From assembly GCA_964575715.1 (NCBI GenBank), contig CAZNSG010000091.1, positions 1 to 17,069 on the forward strand: DNA of 17,069 bases, read 5' to 3'. Below are positions 1-6,153 of the stretch, in pieces (positions within the stretch are counted from its first letter, which is position 1; the number at the start of each line of letters is the position of its first letter). Under the pieces are notes generated by a model, which saw only the letters and a program-made list of their open reading frames with translations, was not told where the DNA came from and did no database searches. The stretch is from PNAI01 sp964575715 (GTDB lineage Bacteria; Pseudomonadota; Alphaproteobacteria; Rhizobiales; Xanthobacteraceae). The translations under genes were made by a program, and so were the position numbers.

Positions 1-969
1 GCGCTTGAGCACGCGGATGCGCGCGATCAGTTCCGTATCGATCGCATCGCCGGATTTCTTAAATTCGCCGGTCAATTGCTCAACGCCGCCCTGTTTGCCG
101 ATATCCTGAATCAACAGACCGACGGTGCCGCCCTGGCGGCCTCCGAGCAAACGATCTAGTTTCTGCCGCGCATCGCCGGCCTTGAGATAGACTTGCGCCA
201 GCAAATCGATTTCCACCGCCGTGCCGCGCGCCAACTGCATCTCGCGCGCCAACGCTGGATCGATGCGGCGGACCAATTCGAACAGCTCGCCCGAGCCCTG
301 CCGCAACTCATCCATCTGCGCGGTGAAGCGTTGCAGCACTTGCCCGATGCGATCCTCGGTCAGCGCGAATTTCGCGCCAGCATCGTTGATTGCCTGCAAT
401 TGTGTGGCGGTGAGACCGACCGTCTCAGCCATATCCGCCAACCGTCCCATGTCGTCGGCGAATTTGTTGGCGGCATCGCTCGCCTGCTTCATGCCATACG
501 CCAAAACGCCGACGACACCGGCCGCCGCCAAACCGACCGGGCCGATACGTGTGAGAATAGCCCCAATCGGCCCAAGCGAACTGGCATAGCCTTGCGCCAC
601 AACCGCCGCTTCCTGCGTCACCCGCGCGTGCAGCGATGTGGCCGCGCTGACGCTATTGTGATGCAGGATCGCCTTTTGCATCAAGTCGTTGGCCGCCGTC
701 TGCTTGATCAAACCCTGTCCGACCGCCGTATCGAGATCGCGCTTAACCTTGGCTAAATCTTTCTGTGCGCGATATTCCTGGTCGTAACGACGATTGATTG
801 ATTCCAACCGCTTTTCCATCGATTGCGATGCGCGTTCATTGCTTCGCGAGGAGACTGCGAGATCATCGTATCCCTTGCCCAGACTGCGAACCCTTTGCTC
901 GCTCTCGCTCACCCCGCGCGTGGTCGCCTCGATCACCAATCTGCGCGTGGTTTCTTGCACGGTTGCCAT
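1..969 (-). CDS. Phage tail tape-measure protein, N-terminal part (runs off left edge)
   Basis: The minus-strand frame is open from an ATG at 969 to the window edge, giving 323 residues with no stop. The first ~120 residues are charged and helix-rich with heptad-like stretches. Residues ~131-160 form a Gly/Ala-rich hydrophobic segment (LGPIGAILTRIGPVGLAAAG and onward). Further helical sequence follows, including AETVGLTATQLQAI, a type of segment common at the start of tape-measure proteins. Tape-measure proteins set tail length in long-tailed phages and line the tail tube. A GAGG lies about 12 bases before the ATG. It is the last visible gene of the leftward transcript and the only clear tail gene. 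The C-terminus is outside the window, so total length is unknown. The family call rests on composition and layout. Confidence 0.75.
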   Translation of the reverse strand, partial: MATVQETTRRLVIEATTRGVSESEQRVRSLGKGYDDLAVSSRSNERASQSMEKRLESINRRYDQEYRAQKDLAKVKRDLDTAVGQGLIKQTAANDLMQKAILHHNSVSAATSLHARVTQEAAVVAQGYASSLGPIGAILTRIGPVGLAAAGVVGVLAYGMKQASDAANKFADDMGRLADMAETVGLTATQLQAINDAGAKFALTEDRIGQVLQRFTAQMDELRQGSGELFELVRRIDPALAREMQLARGTAVEIDLLAQVYLKAGDARQKLDRLLGGRQGGTVGLLIQDIGKQGGVEQLTGEFKKSGDAIDTELIARIRVLKR

Positions 970-1019
970 ATCAGTTAGACCTCACAATGATGGTCGGATA
1001 GCGAAGGCTGGATTTTTGA

Positions 1020-1475
1020 TCATTGCACCGCTGGATCGATTAGGGCCGACCCTCCCTCCGATGAACCTGGACATTGCGACAATTCCGGGTACGGGACTGC
1101 GATGCACCCAATTTTCACGATCTCATTCAAGAAAGCGCGCACGACCTCAACGACATCGAAAGCGGCCTTGCGTTTACTACGATCATGTAAGCTGTGAGCG
1201 AGGTTGAGCCCATCAACTGCGGTGGATACCGCCTTGAACATGCGCTGCTCGCTTGCGACGCTCTTGCGCCCGCAGTCCACGGCGAGGCGGACCAACTCTT
1301 CCAGGCCCCGCCGCTCGCCAACGGTGATCGAGACAATCTCGCGCAAGAGCGAGATCAACTCGTCGCGCGATGCTTTGGCAATCACATCCTCGACGATCTG
1401 CTCGCGGCCAGGCGCGGCGCTGGCGGCATCGATATCGGCCTGCGCTGGAGCGGATGAAGTTTCCGGCATATTCAT
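1020..1475 (-). CDS. Hypothetical phage protein, 151 aa
   Basis: I do not recognise this protein. It starts MNMPETSSAPAQADID, with a disordered Ala/Pro-rich N-terminus of ~25 residues. A helical central part follows (EQIVEDVIAKASRDELISLLREIVSITVG, in two pieces), then an amphipathic segment ending KAAFDVVEVVRAFLNEIVK. The C-terminal ~25 residues look unstructured. The second Met at 1469 is an alternative start, and no strong ribosome site is visible for either. It lies between the DNA-binding gene at 1607-2227 and the tape-measure gene, and is preceded by copy A of the G-rich motif. In a normal tailed phage a tail assembly chaperone or tail-tube gene might sit here, but nothing in the sequence identifies it as one. 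Confidence 0.6.
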   Translation of the reverse strand: MNMPETSSAPAQADIDAASAAPGREQIVEDVIAKASRDELISLLREIVSITVGERRGLEELVRLAVDCGRKSVASEQRMFKAVSTAVDGLNLAHSLHDRSKRKAAFDVVEVVRAFLNEIVKIGCIAVPYPELSQCPGSSEGGSALIDPAVQ

Positions 1476-1517
1476 CTGGTGAATCTCTATTTAATTTTCA
1501 ACTTTTGCATGGGGTTG

Positions 1518-1570
1518 CCCCCAACGGTCCCGCCCCCCCAGGGGTTCCAAGGATTTGACTCCCCCCTCCG
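1518..1570 (-). repeat. G-rich TCAAATC motif, copy A
   Basis: Read on the minus strand this is a G-run block, then GTCAAATCCTTGG, a second G-run and ACCGTTGGGG. The same order and nearly the same spacing occur at 2297-2349 and 5798-5848. It fills most of the 131-base gap between the 206-aa DNA-binding gene and the 151-aa gene. Its function is unknown; a packaging (cos-like) site or a conserved module boundary are the two ideas I consider. Confidence 0.7.
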
Positions 1571-1606
1571 GCTAAAACGTTCCTCCGGTATCGAAATGCG
1601 GAACAT

Positions 1607-2227
1607 CTATCCAGCCTCGCTACGATTTCGATTTGGTGTGTGTCGCCTCCGCTTGATCAGGGCTAATGCGGAGACGATGCGAGGATCCCGTGCTAGACGA
1701 CAGCAATTGCCCCGATGCGGCTTAAAACCTGCGATACGTTGCGCCTCAAACGGATGCACGCCTGATGCAAGCGCCCGCGCGAACGCGCGCTGGCGACCAT
1801 TCAATTTTTGCTTTTGTCCTCGGCCAGTAGAAGCATCAGCGCCCGTTTTTCGTCTGGCGCGGTGTTCAACAAGACCAAGATCAGCTGCGACCTCGGCCGG
1901 CGTCCGGACGCCGCCCATCGCTTCCAGTTGCGCAATGACGTCGGCGAGGGTCTGTACGCCTTCAAGTGAAGGTGGGCCGCCCATGGCTTCCAGGTCTGCA
2001 CCCAGATCGCCCATGGCTTCCAGGTCTGCACCCAGATCGTTCATGGCTTCCTGCTCTTTTTTCGGAAGCGCGGCGAGCTTTTGCCAGCGATGCGATTGCG
2101 TCTTGCTGACGCCGAGGTCGGAGAGTTTGGGAGAAATCAAAGTAACAGGCTGTGACTTTGATTTTCTGTCGCCACCTTTCGTCTCGCGCTCCCCGTTCGA
2201 TCGCGTCCGTTTTTTTGCAGTGTTCAT
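1607..2227 (-). CDS. Phage DNA-binding protein with tandem-repeat linker, small-terminase-like C-terminus
   Basis: The protein has 206 residues from ATG 2227, which has AAGGG six bases upstream; an ATG at 2233 would add two residues. The Lys/Arg-rich N-terminus leads into KLSDLGVSKTQSHRWQKLAAL, a helix-turn-helix-like stretch seen in phage ParB/DUF3102-type proteins. Next comes a repeat of the ten residues DLGADLEAMG (two full copies plus degenerate QLEAMGG and NDLGAD-type copies). The last ~60 residues (LNGRQRAFARALASG, then EAQRIAGFKP and LARDPRIVSAL) resemble the N-terminal DNA-binding part of small terminase subunits. It may therefore recognise a packaging or regulatory site. It lies between motif copies A and B, and no large terminase accompanies it. 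The small-terminase resemblance is by eye and tentative. Confidence 0.6.
   Translation of the reverse strand: MNTAKKRTRSNGERETKGGDRKSKSQPVTLISPKLSDLGVSKTQSHRWQKLAALPKKEQEAMNDLGADLEAMGDLGADLEAMGGPPSLEGVQTLADVIAQLEAMGGVRTPAEVAADLGLVEHRARRKTGADASTGRGQKQKLNGRQRAFARALASGVHPFEAQRIAGFKPHRGNCCRLARDPRIVSALALIKRRRHTPNRNRSEAG
1981..2053 (-). repeat. 30-bp tandem repeat inside coding sequence
   Basis: Two copies of a 30-base unit (1981-2010 and 2011-2040) differ only at the last base, and a partial third copy follows at 2041-2053. The unit is a multiple of three and encodes the ten-residue repeat DLGADLEAMG in the linker of the DNA-binding protein. Near-identity at DNA level points to recent duplication, so copy number may vary between strains. 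A degenerate relative (GCTTCCAG context) lies near 1917-1930. Confidence 0.9.
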
Positions 2228-2296
2228 GGACATCCCTTCAACGACTCATTTCGTGCAAAAAAAAGATTCCCAGATATGCGTAATTCAGCGCGTGCC

Positions 2297-2349
2297 TCCC
2301 CAACGATAGACGGCCCCTGCGGCGCCAGGGATTTGATCCCCCTCCCCGT
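2297..2349 (-). repeat. G-rich TCAAATC motif, copy B
   Basis: The minus strand reads GGGGAGGGGGATCAAATC, then CCTGGCGCCGCAGGGG, and ends with CGTTGGGG. From the core to the final TTGGGG it is 32 bases, the same as copy C and one less than copy A. It starts ~17 bases after the stop of the 99-aa gene. A run of eight T (minus strand, 2264-2257) follows 33 bases later, before the next gene. Confidence 0.75.
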
Positions 2350-2366
2350 TTGCTTTGTGATCTGGG

Positions 2367-2666
2367 TCACGCAAACTCCACTTCCGCTGGGTCCGGATCC
2401 AATTCCTGGAGCGGCCAATAGTCGCCGTATACGCTGGCATATATGGCGTAACTGGCAGCGCTGAATTCATCGGACGTTGCAGTCTCGGGTGATGCCTCGA
2501 TCCGCTTAACCAATTCGCCCATCTCGCGCGACACCACAGCAATCCCCATCCGGGCTAGAACGTCCTCGAGTTCAACGAGGTCGACATCCTCGCCACCCGC
2601 GGATTTCAAATACATCACGCGCAGATCAAAGCGCGCGCGATCAAGTTGGTCATTTGGGTTTTTCAT
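2367..2666 (-). CDS. Hypothetical phage protein, 99 aa
   Basis: I do not recognise this protein. It begins MKNPNDQLDRARFDLRVMYL, is acidic overall and looks helical, with an acidic tail ending DPDPAEVEFA. Its ATG overlaps the TGA of the protease gene by four bases (ATGA), so it is translationally coupled to the head genes. The position after the head genes would suit a small head-completion or adaptor protein, but no motif supports that. It is the last gene of the coupled series before the first clear intergenic gap (2228-2366). Confidence 0.65.
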   Translation of the reverse strand: MKNPNDQLDRARFDLRVMYLKSAGGEDVDLVELEDVLARMGIAVVSREMGELVKRIEASPETATSDEFSAASYAIYASVYGDYWPLQELDPDPAEVEFA

Positions 2667-3337
2667 TGGCCGCTCCTGAGTCGGAGAACATCTACCTCGC
2701 GTTGGCGGCGTTGTGCGGCTCTGCTCTTGCCGGCTTGTCCGAAATCAATCAGCGCCTCAGGATTCGCACCCACCGCAGTGAGGGACCACTCAAGTAACTC
2801 TTGTTCCAGAAAGGTGATTCCGAAAGGCCGCGCTGGGTCCTTTGTGAATTCCCATGTGATCGGTATGAAGCCGACCGAACACGCGACTAGGAAACGCCCG
2901 TCGATCATTTTTCGAACGCGTTCGGCTAACGGGTTCGCTGCGCTCGGCGCAAGCGTCACTGTGGCTTTCAGCTTTAGTTCCTCGATCCAGACGGCCGGCG
3001 AGCGCCCAATGGGAAGCTCCGAACTGTCATGAGAGAAGAGGACAATCGGATTGCGCCGAAAGTTGGCGAGACGCCAGCCCTCAATCGCTATCGAGTCGTT
3101 CATGCGATCAATCGCTGGCGAGCTGATCGTAAATCTATAGTCGGGTGTCGTCGTATCGGCAGCGCGCGATTGAACCTCCGGGGCGCGCCGCGGCGGCGAA
3201 AATGTGACCGACCCCACGTCCCGCTCGACGAGCCCGAAACGCGCGGCGATCCTCTGGATGTCGCATGGACGCCATGCGATCCGATGGACGCCATTCAACC
3301 TGCGTCGAAACTGCTCAAGCGGTGCCGCGGCGTTCAT
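2663..3337 (-). CDS. HK97-family prohead protease (peptidase S78 type)
   Basis: The product has 224 residues from ATG 3337, one base after the capsid TAA (3341-3339), with GGGGA upstream. The frame stays open further upstream, but that part only shadows the capsid gene. Residues ~65-200 carry the prohead protease pattern: ISSPAIDRMNDSI and GWRLANFRRNPIVLFSHD with the likely catalytic His103, then VACSVGFIPITW with the likely catalytic Ser154, and FLEQELLEWSLTAVGANPEA. These enzymes cleave scaffold or capsid N-termini during prohead maturation. The first ~60 residues are an extra, poorly recognisable extension. In most HK97-type phages the protease gene precedes capsid; here it follows. Confidence 0.85.
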   Translation of the reverse strand: MNAAAPLEQFRRRLNGVHRIAWRPCDIQRIAARFGLVERDVGSVTFSPPRRAPEVQSRAADTTTPDYRFTISSPAIDRMNDSIAIEGWRLANFRRNPIVLFSHDSSELPIGRSPAVWIEELKLKATVTLAPSAANPLAERVRKMIDGRFLVACSVGFIPITWEFTKDPARPFGITFLEQELLEWSLTAVGANPEALIDFGQAGKSRAAQRRQREVDVLRLRSGQ

Positions 3338-3338
3338 A

Positions 3339-4421
3339 TTATTCCCCGACGAGCCCGACGATCGGCCCGGCCGTGGTGTTGTCGCCGAGATCGTGCACGT
3401 TGATATCGACGCGCTCGCTGGCGCGCCATGCGATCTGGTCGAATTCGAGATAACGATTTTCGGTGCGAGCAACCGTCACACCGCGGCTCTCACCGAGCGT
3501 AGCGGCCAGCGACAGGTCGCCGAACAACAACATCACTTGGCCCGAGAGGTCGGTAACGACTTGCGGCAGTGCTTGCGCGAGCTGAATCGGCCAGCCCAGG
3601 AATGTCGGCATCATACGACCGCCGATATTTTGCATAATGATGCCCCCGGCCGTGCTGGCGAGGCGGCAGAAGACCGCTGCGAATCCCATGCTTGAGGTGA
3701 ACCACCTGGCTGTGGGCAAAGCATAGGCTGGCAATTTTCCGATCAGGTTTGTGAGGTCGATCAGGTCGATCTCTGCGAACGTGTCGTGTCCGCTCGCCGC
3801 GACCACCTTGCCGGCGTTATGGGTGCCGTCGAGTAGCAGAGTGGTGACTCCTAGCATTCCGCTATAGGTCGATGTGCCGTCGCCGTTGAAACCGCAATCA
3901 TCTTCTTTCCCAGCGAAGGCATAGGCAACTTCGGACGCAAACCACACGCCCAGATCGATCACTGCGTCCTCGTCCAACTCAGACGAGCTGCGCGTTAACG
4001 TCGCCAGCTTTTTGGCTGTGAGGCCGACGTTGCCCCATAATCCCTGGCTTTCCGTGATCGCGTTATTCTCCGCGACAAAATACGCGGTGAGTCCGCCCGT
4101 GCGACGGGGAATCGAAGCCACATCGTCACTCATCGGCACAACCCGCGCACTCGAACGGAAGGCACCGCGTTCCTCTCGGAGCGAAATGATCGTCCGCATC
4201 AATTCGATCGGCACCAGGAATCCGCCCGCGGTGTTGACGCCCTCGGCCTGCGCCTTGATGATCGCGATGCCATTGTCTCGGCACCATGCAGCAGCTCGCG
4301 CGTGGCCGCTTATGGCCAGAAACCAAGAGCCGGCCTGGAACGCTTTGGCTTCGCTCTGGAACGCCCGCAGCGGCGCGTAGCGCAACGCGGTCGCCGGTCC
4401 GTATGCCAGTCTGTTAGACAT
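3339..4421 (-). CDS. Phage major capsid protein, HK97 fold
   Basis: The product has 360 residues. Family hallmarks are AEGVNTAGGFLVPIELMRTI (about 59-78), then the N-arm/P-domain pattern with SIPRRTGGLTAYFVAENNAI and LTAKKLATLTRSSSEL, a capsid-typical GFNGDGTSTYSGMLG, and a C-terminal FGDLSLAATLGESRGVTVAR followed by DQIAWRASERVDINVHD. It forms the icosahedral shell. Only ~60 residues precede the core fold, so the long coiled-coil delta domain of HK97 gp5 is absent or very short. ATG 4421 overlaps the upstream gene's stop by eight bases (ATGTCTAA) and has AAGGAA upstream. Confidence 0.9.
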   Translation of the reverse strand: MSNRLAYGPATALRYAPLRAFQSEAKAFQAGSWFLAISGHARAAAWCRDNGIAIIKAQAEGVNTAGGFLVPIELMRTIISLREERGAFRSSARVVPMSDDVASIPRRTGGLTAYFVAENNAITESQGLWGNVGLTAKKLATLTRSSSELDEDAVIDLGVWFASEVAYAFAGKEDDCGFNGDGTSTYSGMLGVTTLLLDGTHNAGKVVAASGHDTFAEIDLIDLTNLIGKLPAYALPTARWFTSSMGFAAVFCRLASTAGGIIMQNIGGRMMPTFLGWPIQLAQALPQVVTDLSGQVMLLFGDLSLAATLGESRGVTVARTENRYLEFDQIAWRASERVDINVHDLGDNTTAGPIVGLVGE

Positions 4422-5007
4422 TGCTCATTTCCTTCTGTGAAATGACGACGAGCTTCACGGCCGCACCAAGAAATTCGCGCGCCCAGTGTCCGGCATTCGG
4501 CGTCTTTGGTGTTCCGAAAAGCTTCGCGCTGTAGCCGTCGAGTGGAAGCGACGGAAGCTGGCCGCCGCTCATCATGCTGGCCCGCATGTCCTCGATCTCA
4601 CCGTTCGCGACAATCAGTTCGACGATCGCGAGCGCGCGCTTGCGCTGCAGCGCGCACCAATCCTTGCTGCACTCATTGGCGAGCTTTCGCGCCCGTTCCC
4701 CATGCTCAGCGATGGCGCGACTCTCGCCAAATTGGATGGCGCGGTCGATGACCAAAACTTCCTGGCGAAGATCGTGGAGCCGCAGGGACTCGTCTTTTTT
4801 CGCGGGTGGCGCATGAAACTCGCCAGCTTCCAGCAATGTTCGCGCGCGGTCGTCGAGGTCATCGCCCGGTCCAGGTTCACGCCCGACCGCACCATTTTTC
4901 TCCAACGCAATCTGCTCGGAGATATTGGCCACCCGCATTAACTTGAGTTGGTACAGCCGCTCATCTATCGGGAGCCGAACCTTTTCGCGCGCGGTCGATT
5001 TTGCCAT
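4414..5007 (-). CDS. Hypothetical protein upstream of capsid, 197 aa, helical
   Basis: No family is recognised. ATG 5007 is chosen over the longer frame (to 5118) because GAGG stands six bases before it and MAKSTAREKVRLPIDERLYQ reads as a natural N-terminus. Residues ~50-145 are highly charged and probably helical (RARTLLEAGEF, LRLHDLRQEVLVIDRAIQFG, LQRKRALAIVELIVANGEIE). The C-terminal ~50 residues are less charged (GGQLPSLPLDGY, REFLGAAVKLVVIS). The gene overlaps the capsid gene by eight bases. Its position and helical charge suit a scaffold or capsid-assembly partner, since the capsid lacks a long delta domain, but this is inference only. Confidence 0.65.
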   Translation of the reverse strand: MAKSTAREKVRLPIDERLYQLKLMRVANISEQIALEKNGAVGREPGPGDDLDDRARTLLEAGEFHAPPAKKDESLRLHDLRQEVLVIDRAIQFGESRAIAEHGERARKLANECSKDWCALQRKRALAIVELIVANGEIEDMRASMMSGGQLPSLPLDGYSAKLFGTPKTPNAGHWAREFLGAAVKLVVISQKEMSNV

Positions 5008-5485
5008 TTGGAACCTCGTTGTCGATTCGACCCTCGACTGATTCGTGGCCAGAGTTAAGGGGGGATTTCTGGCCAAGCCACTCCCGCAGAACGGTGAGAC
5101 CTGGGACACGGCAGCCACAACTCATAACGATATGAAAAAAAACCGCGCGTTCTCCGCTGCGTGGCGGCGCCGCCTTGTCGGATTCAAATTTTGTGTTTCG
5201 GTAATTGATCAGTTTTCGCCGGAGTTTGAGCGCCGCAGCGCGATCGCTTTCGCCTCGCCGCTCTACTCCTGCGATAGCTTGGTCCCGTACCTCAAACCGC
5301 AGTTCCTGTCGCCAGCGGTCCCGCAAGCCAAGTGCCGCTTCGATCGTCACGCCCGTCTCGAAAATGGCATTGCGTAGACCGTGCACGAGCCATTCCCCAT
5401 CAGCTCGCGACAAGACCTCGCCGTTCTCCGTGGCTGCAATAACTCGCGCGAGCCGTTGAACCGATTTCGCTTTATCGTCAGTCAC
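4961..5485 (-). CDS. Hypothetical phage protein, 174 aa
   Basis: I do not recognise this protein. A GTG at 5485 is proposed as start because GTGACTGA gives the same eight-base overlap with the upstream stop that recurs elsewhere in the element; a GTG at 5500 is an alternative. The first ~115 residues are helical and charged (SVQRLARVIAATENGEVLSR, EWLVHGLRNAIFETG, AALGLRDRWRQELRFEVRD). At about residue 114 a T8 tract (5142-5135) is read as Val-Phe-Phe. After it the composition changes (SCGCRVPGLTVLREWLG, then polar sequence). The 3' end overlaps the next gene by 47 bases. The tail may be a frameshift or readthrough extension, so the true end could be earlier. Confidence 0.5.
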   Translation of the reverse strand: MTDDKAKSVQRLARVIAATENGEVLSRADGEWLVHGLRNAIFETGVTIEAALGLRDRWRQELRFEVRDQAIAGVERRGESDRAAALKLRRKLINYRNTKFESDKAAPPRSGERAVFFHIVMSCGCRVPGLTVLREWLGQKSPLNSGHESVEGRIDNEVPNGKIDRARKGSAPDR

Positions 5486-5774
5486 GGTACTTGCCGCCAC
5501 ATTGCCACTTCAACTCTTCCCACAGCCGCATAGCCACCGCAGCGTCCAATCGGTCGCGCTGCTCGGCCCTAAACTTGAGTTGGCGAAAATAATTACGCCG
5601 CAAAGTCGGTGGCGTGATGCCAAGCGAATGGGCGATACGCTCATTGTTCCAGCCGAGCGCGACTAACATGGTGACTTTGTTACAGTTTTTCTGTGTGGCG
5701 ATATGCTGCGGGCGCCCGCGTTTACCCCACCCTTGCGGGATGGGGTCGCCGAAGAGGTCCAAAATCTCAGTCAT
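5478..5774 (-). CDS. Small helix-turn-helix phage protein, 98 aa
   Basis: The protein begins MTEILDLFGDPIPQGWGKRGRPQHIAT and continues with KVTMLVALGWNNERIAHSLGITPPTLRRNYFRQL, a clear helix-turn-helix at residues ~33-62. This architecture (short LFGDP leader, KRGRP basic patch, one HTH, charged tail) is familiar from small proteins next to packaging genes in alphaproteobacterial prophages, and some are treated as small-terminase-like. It likely binds DNA, perhaps the motif copy C that lies just upstream. The ATG overlaps the preceding frame's stop by eight bases (ATGACTGA), and a T8 tract lies three bases before it. No large terminase follows, which is odd if it serves packaging. Confidence 0.75.
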   Translation of the reverse strand: MTEILDLFGDPIPQGWGKRGRPQHIATQKNCNKVTMLVALGWNNERIAHSLGITPPTLRRNYFRQLKFRAEQRDRLDAAVAMRLWEELKWQCGGKYRD

Positions 5775-6153
5775 AGAAAAAAAACCTCTGAATTAGACCC
5801 CAGCGGTTGCCGACCCCAAAGGCGGCAGAGATTTGACCCCGCCTCCCCTCTGCAGAAATTCGATCATCTTCATCCCCACGGTTTGCTGGCTTCGCCCCGG
5901 CAAGATTGGAAGCTTCCGCGCGCGTCATCATCGGATGCACAGCGCCGGATTCCATCAGCTTAGAAATGCGTACAGGCGCGATACGGGACAGAACATTGAG
6001 CGTGCCCCACGATGCTGGCAATTGATCGACGTTTGGAACACTGTTCCAAAAACCACATTCTGCTATTGCCATCAATTTGTAGGCAGCGCTGAGCGAAAAT
6101 GGATATCGTGCGACGTCCTTGCGTTCGCTCGTGGTGCTGCGGCGCCTGGTCAT
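5767..6153 (-). CDS. DUF3102-like phage protein, C-terminal part runs through motif C
   Basis: The frame encodes 128 residues and is coupled to the upstream initiator-like gene by an ATGA overlap. Residues ~17-83 (RYPFSLSAAYKLMAIAE, then VDQLPASWGTLNVLSRI and MESGAVHPMMTRAEA) match the pattern of DUF3102-type proteins of alphaproteobacterial prophages (PFS, AxxLMAIA, LPxSWGTLxxL, MTRxxA). The usual upstream part of that domain appears missing, so the protein looks N-terminally shortened. The last ~30 residues (from about GRRGQISAAFGVG) are simply the translation of motif copy C and the T8 tract, so the functional protein may end earlier. The role is unknown; DNA binding is a reasonable guess. 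Confidence 0.6.
   Translation of the reverse strand: MTRRRSTTSERKDVARYPFSLSAAYKLMAIAECGFWNSVPNVDQLPASWGTLNVLSRIAPVRISKLMESGAVHPMMTRAEASNLAGAKPANRGDEDDRISAEGRRGQISAAFGVGNRWGLIQRFFFYD
5798..5848 (-). repeat. G-rich TCAAATC motif, copy C
   Basis: The minus strand reads GGGGAGGCGGGGTCAAATC, then TCTGCCGCCTTTGGGG, and ends with ACCGCTGGGG. It agrees with copy B at roughly two thirds of positions with no gap over the 32 bases after the core. Unlike the other two copies it overlaps the 3' end of a reading frame. The run of eight T (5784-5777) comes 14 bases after it, immediately before the HTH gene. Confidence 0.75.

Noticed and set aside
193..756. Plus-strand frame of 187 codons at the left edge
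   Set aside because: It lies opposite the tape-measure frame, has an Arg/His/Gln-rich composition typical of an antisense shadow in GC-rich DNA, and shows no recognisable motif.
1479..2309. Plus-strand frame of 276 codons
   Set aside because: It covers the antisense of the DNA-binding gene and motif copies A and B. The repetitive MASRSAPRSP segment is the antisense of the tandem repeat.
2228..2366. Rho-independent terminator ending in T8
   Set aside because: No stable GC stem stands directly before the T8 tract. The G-rich motif lies 33 bases away and is not self-complementary.
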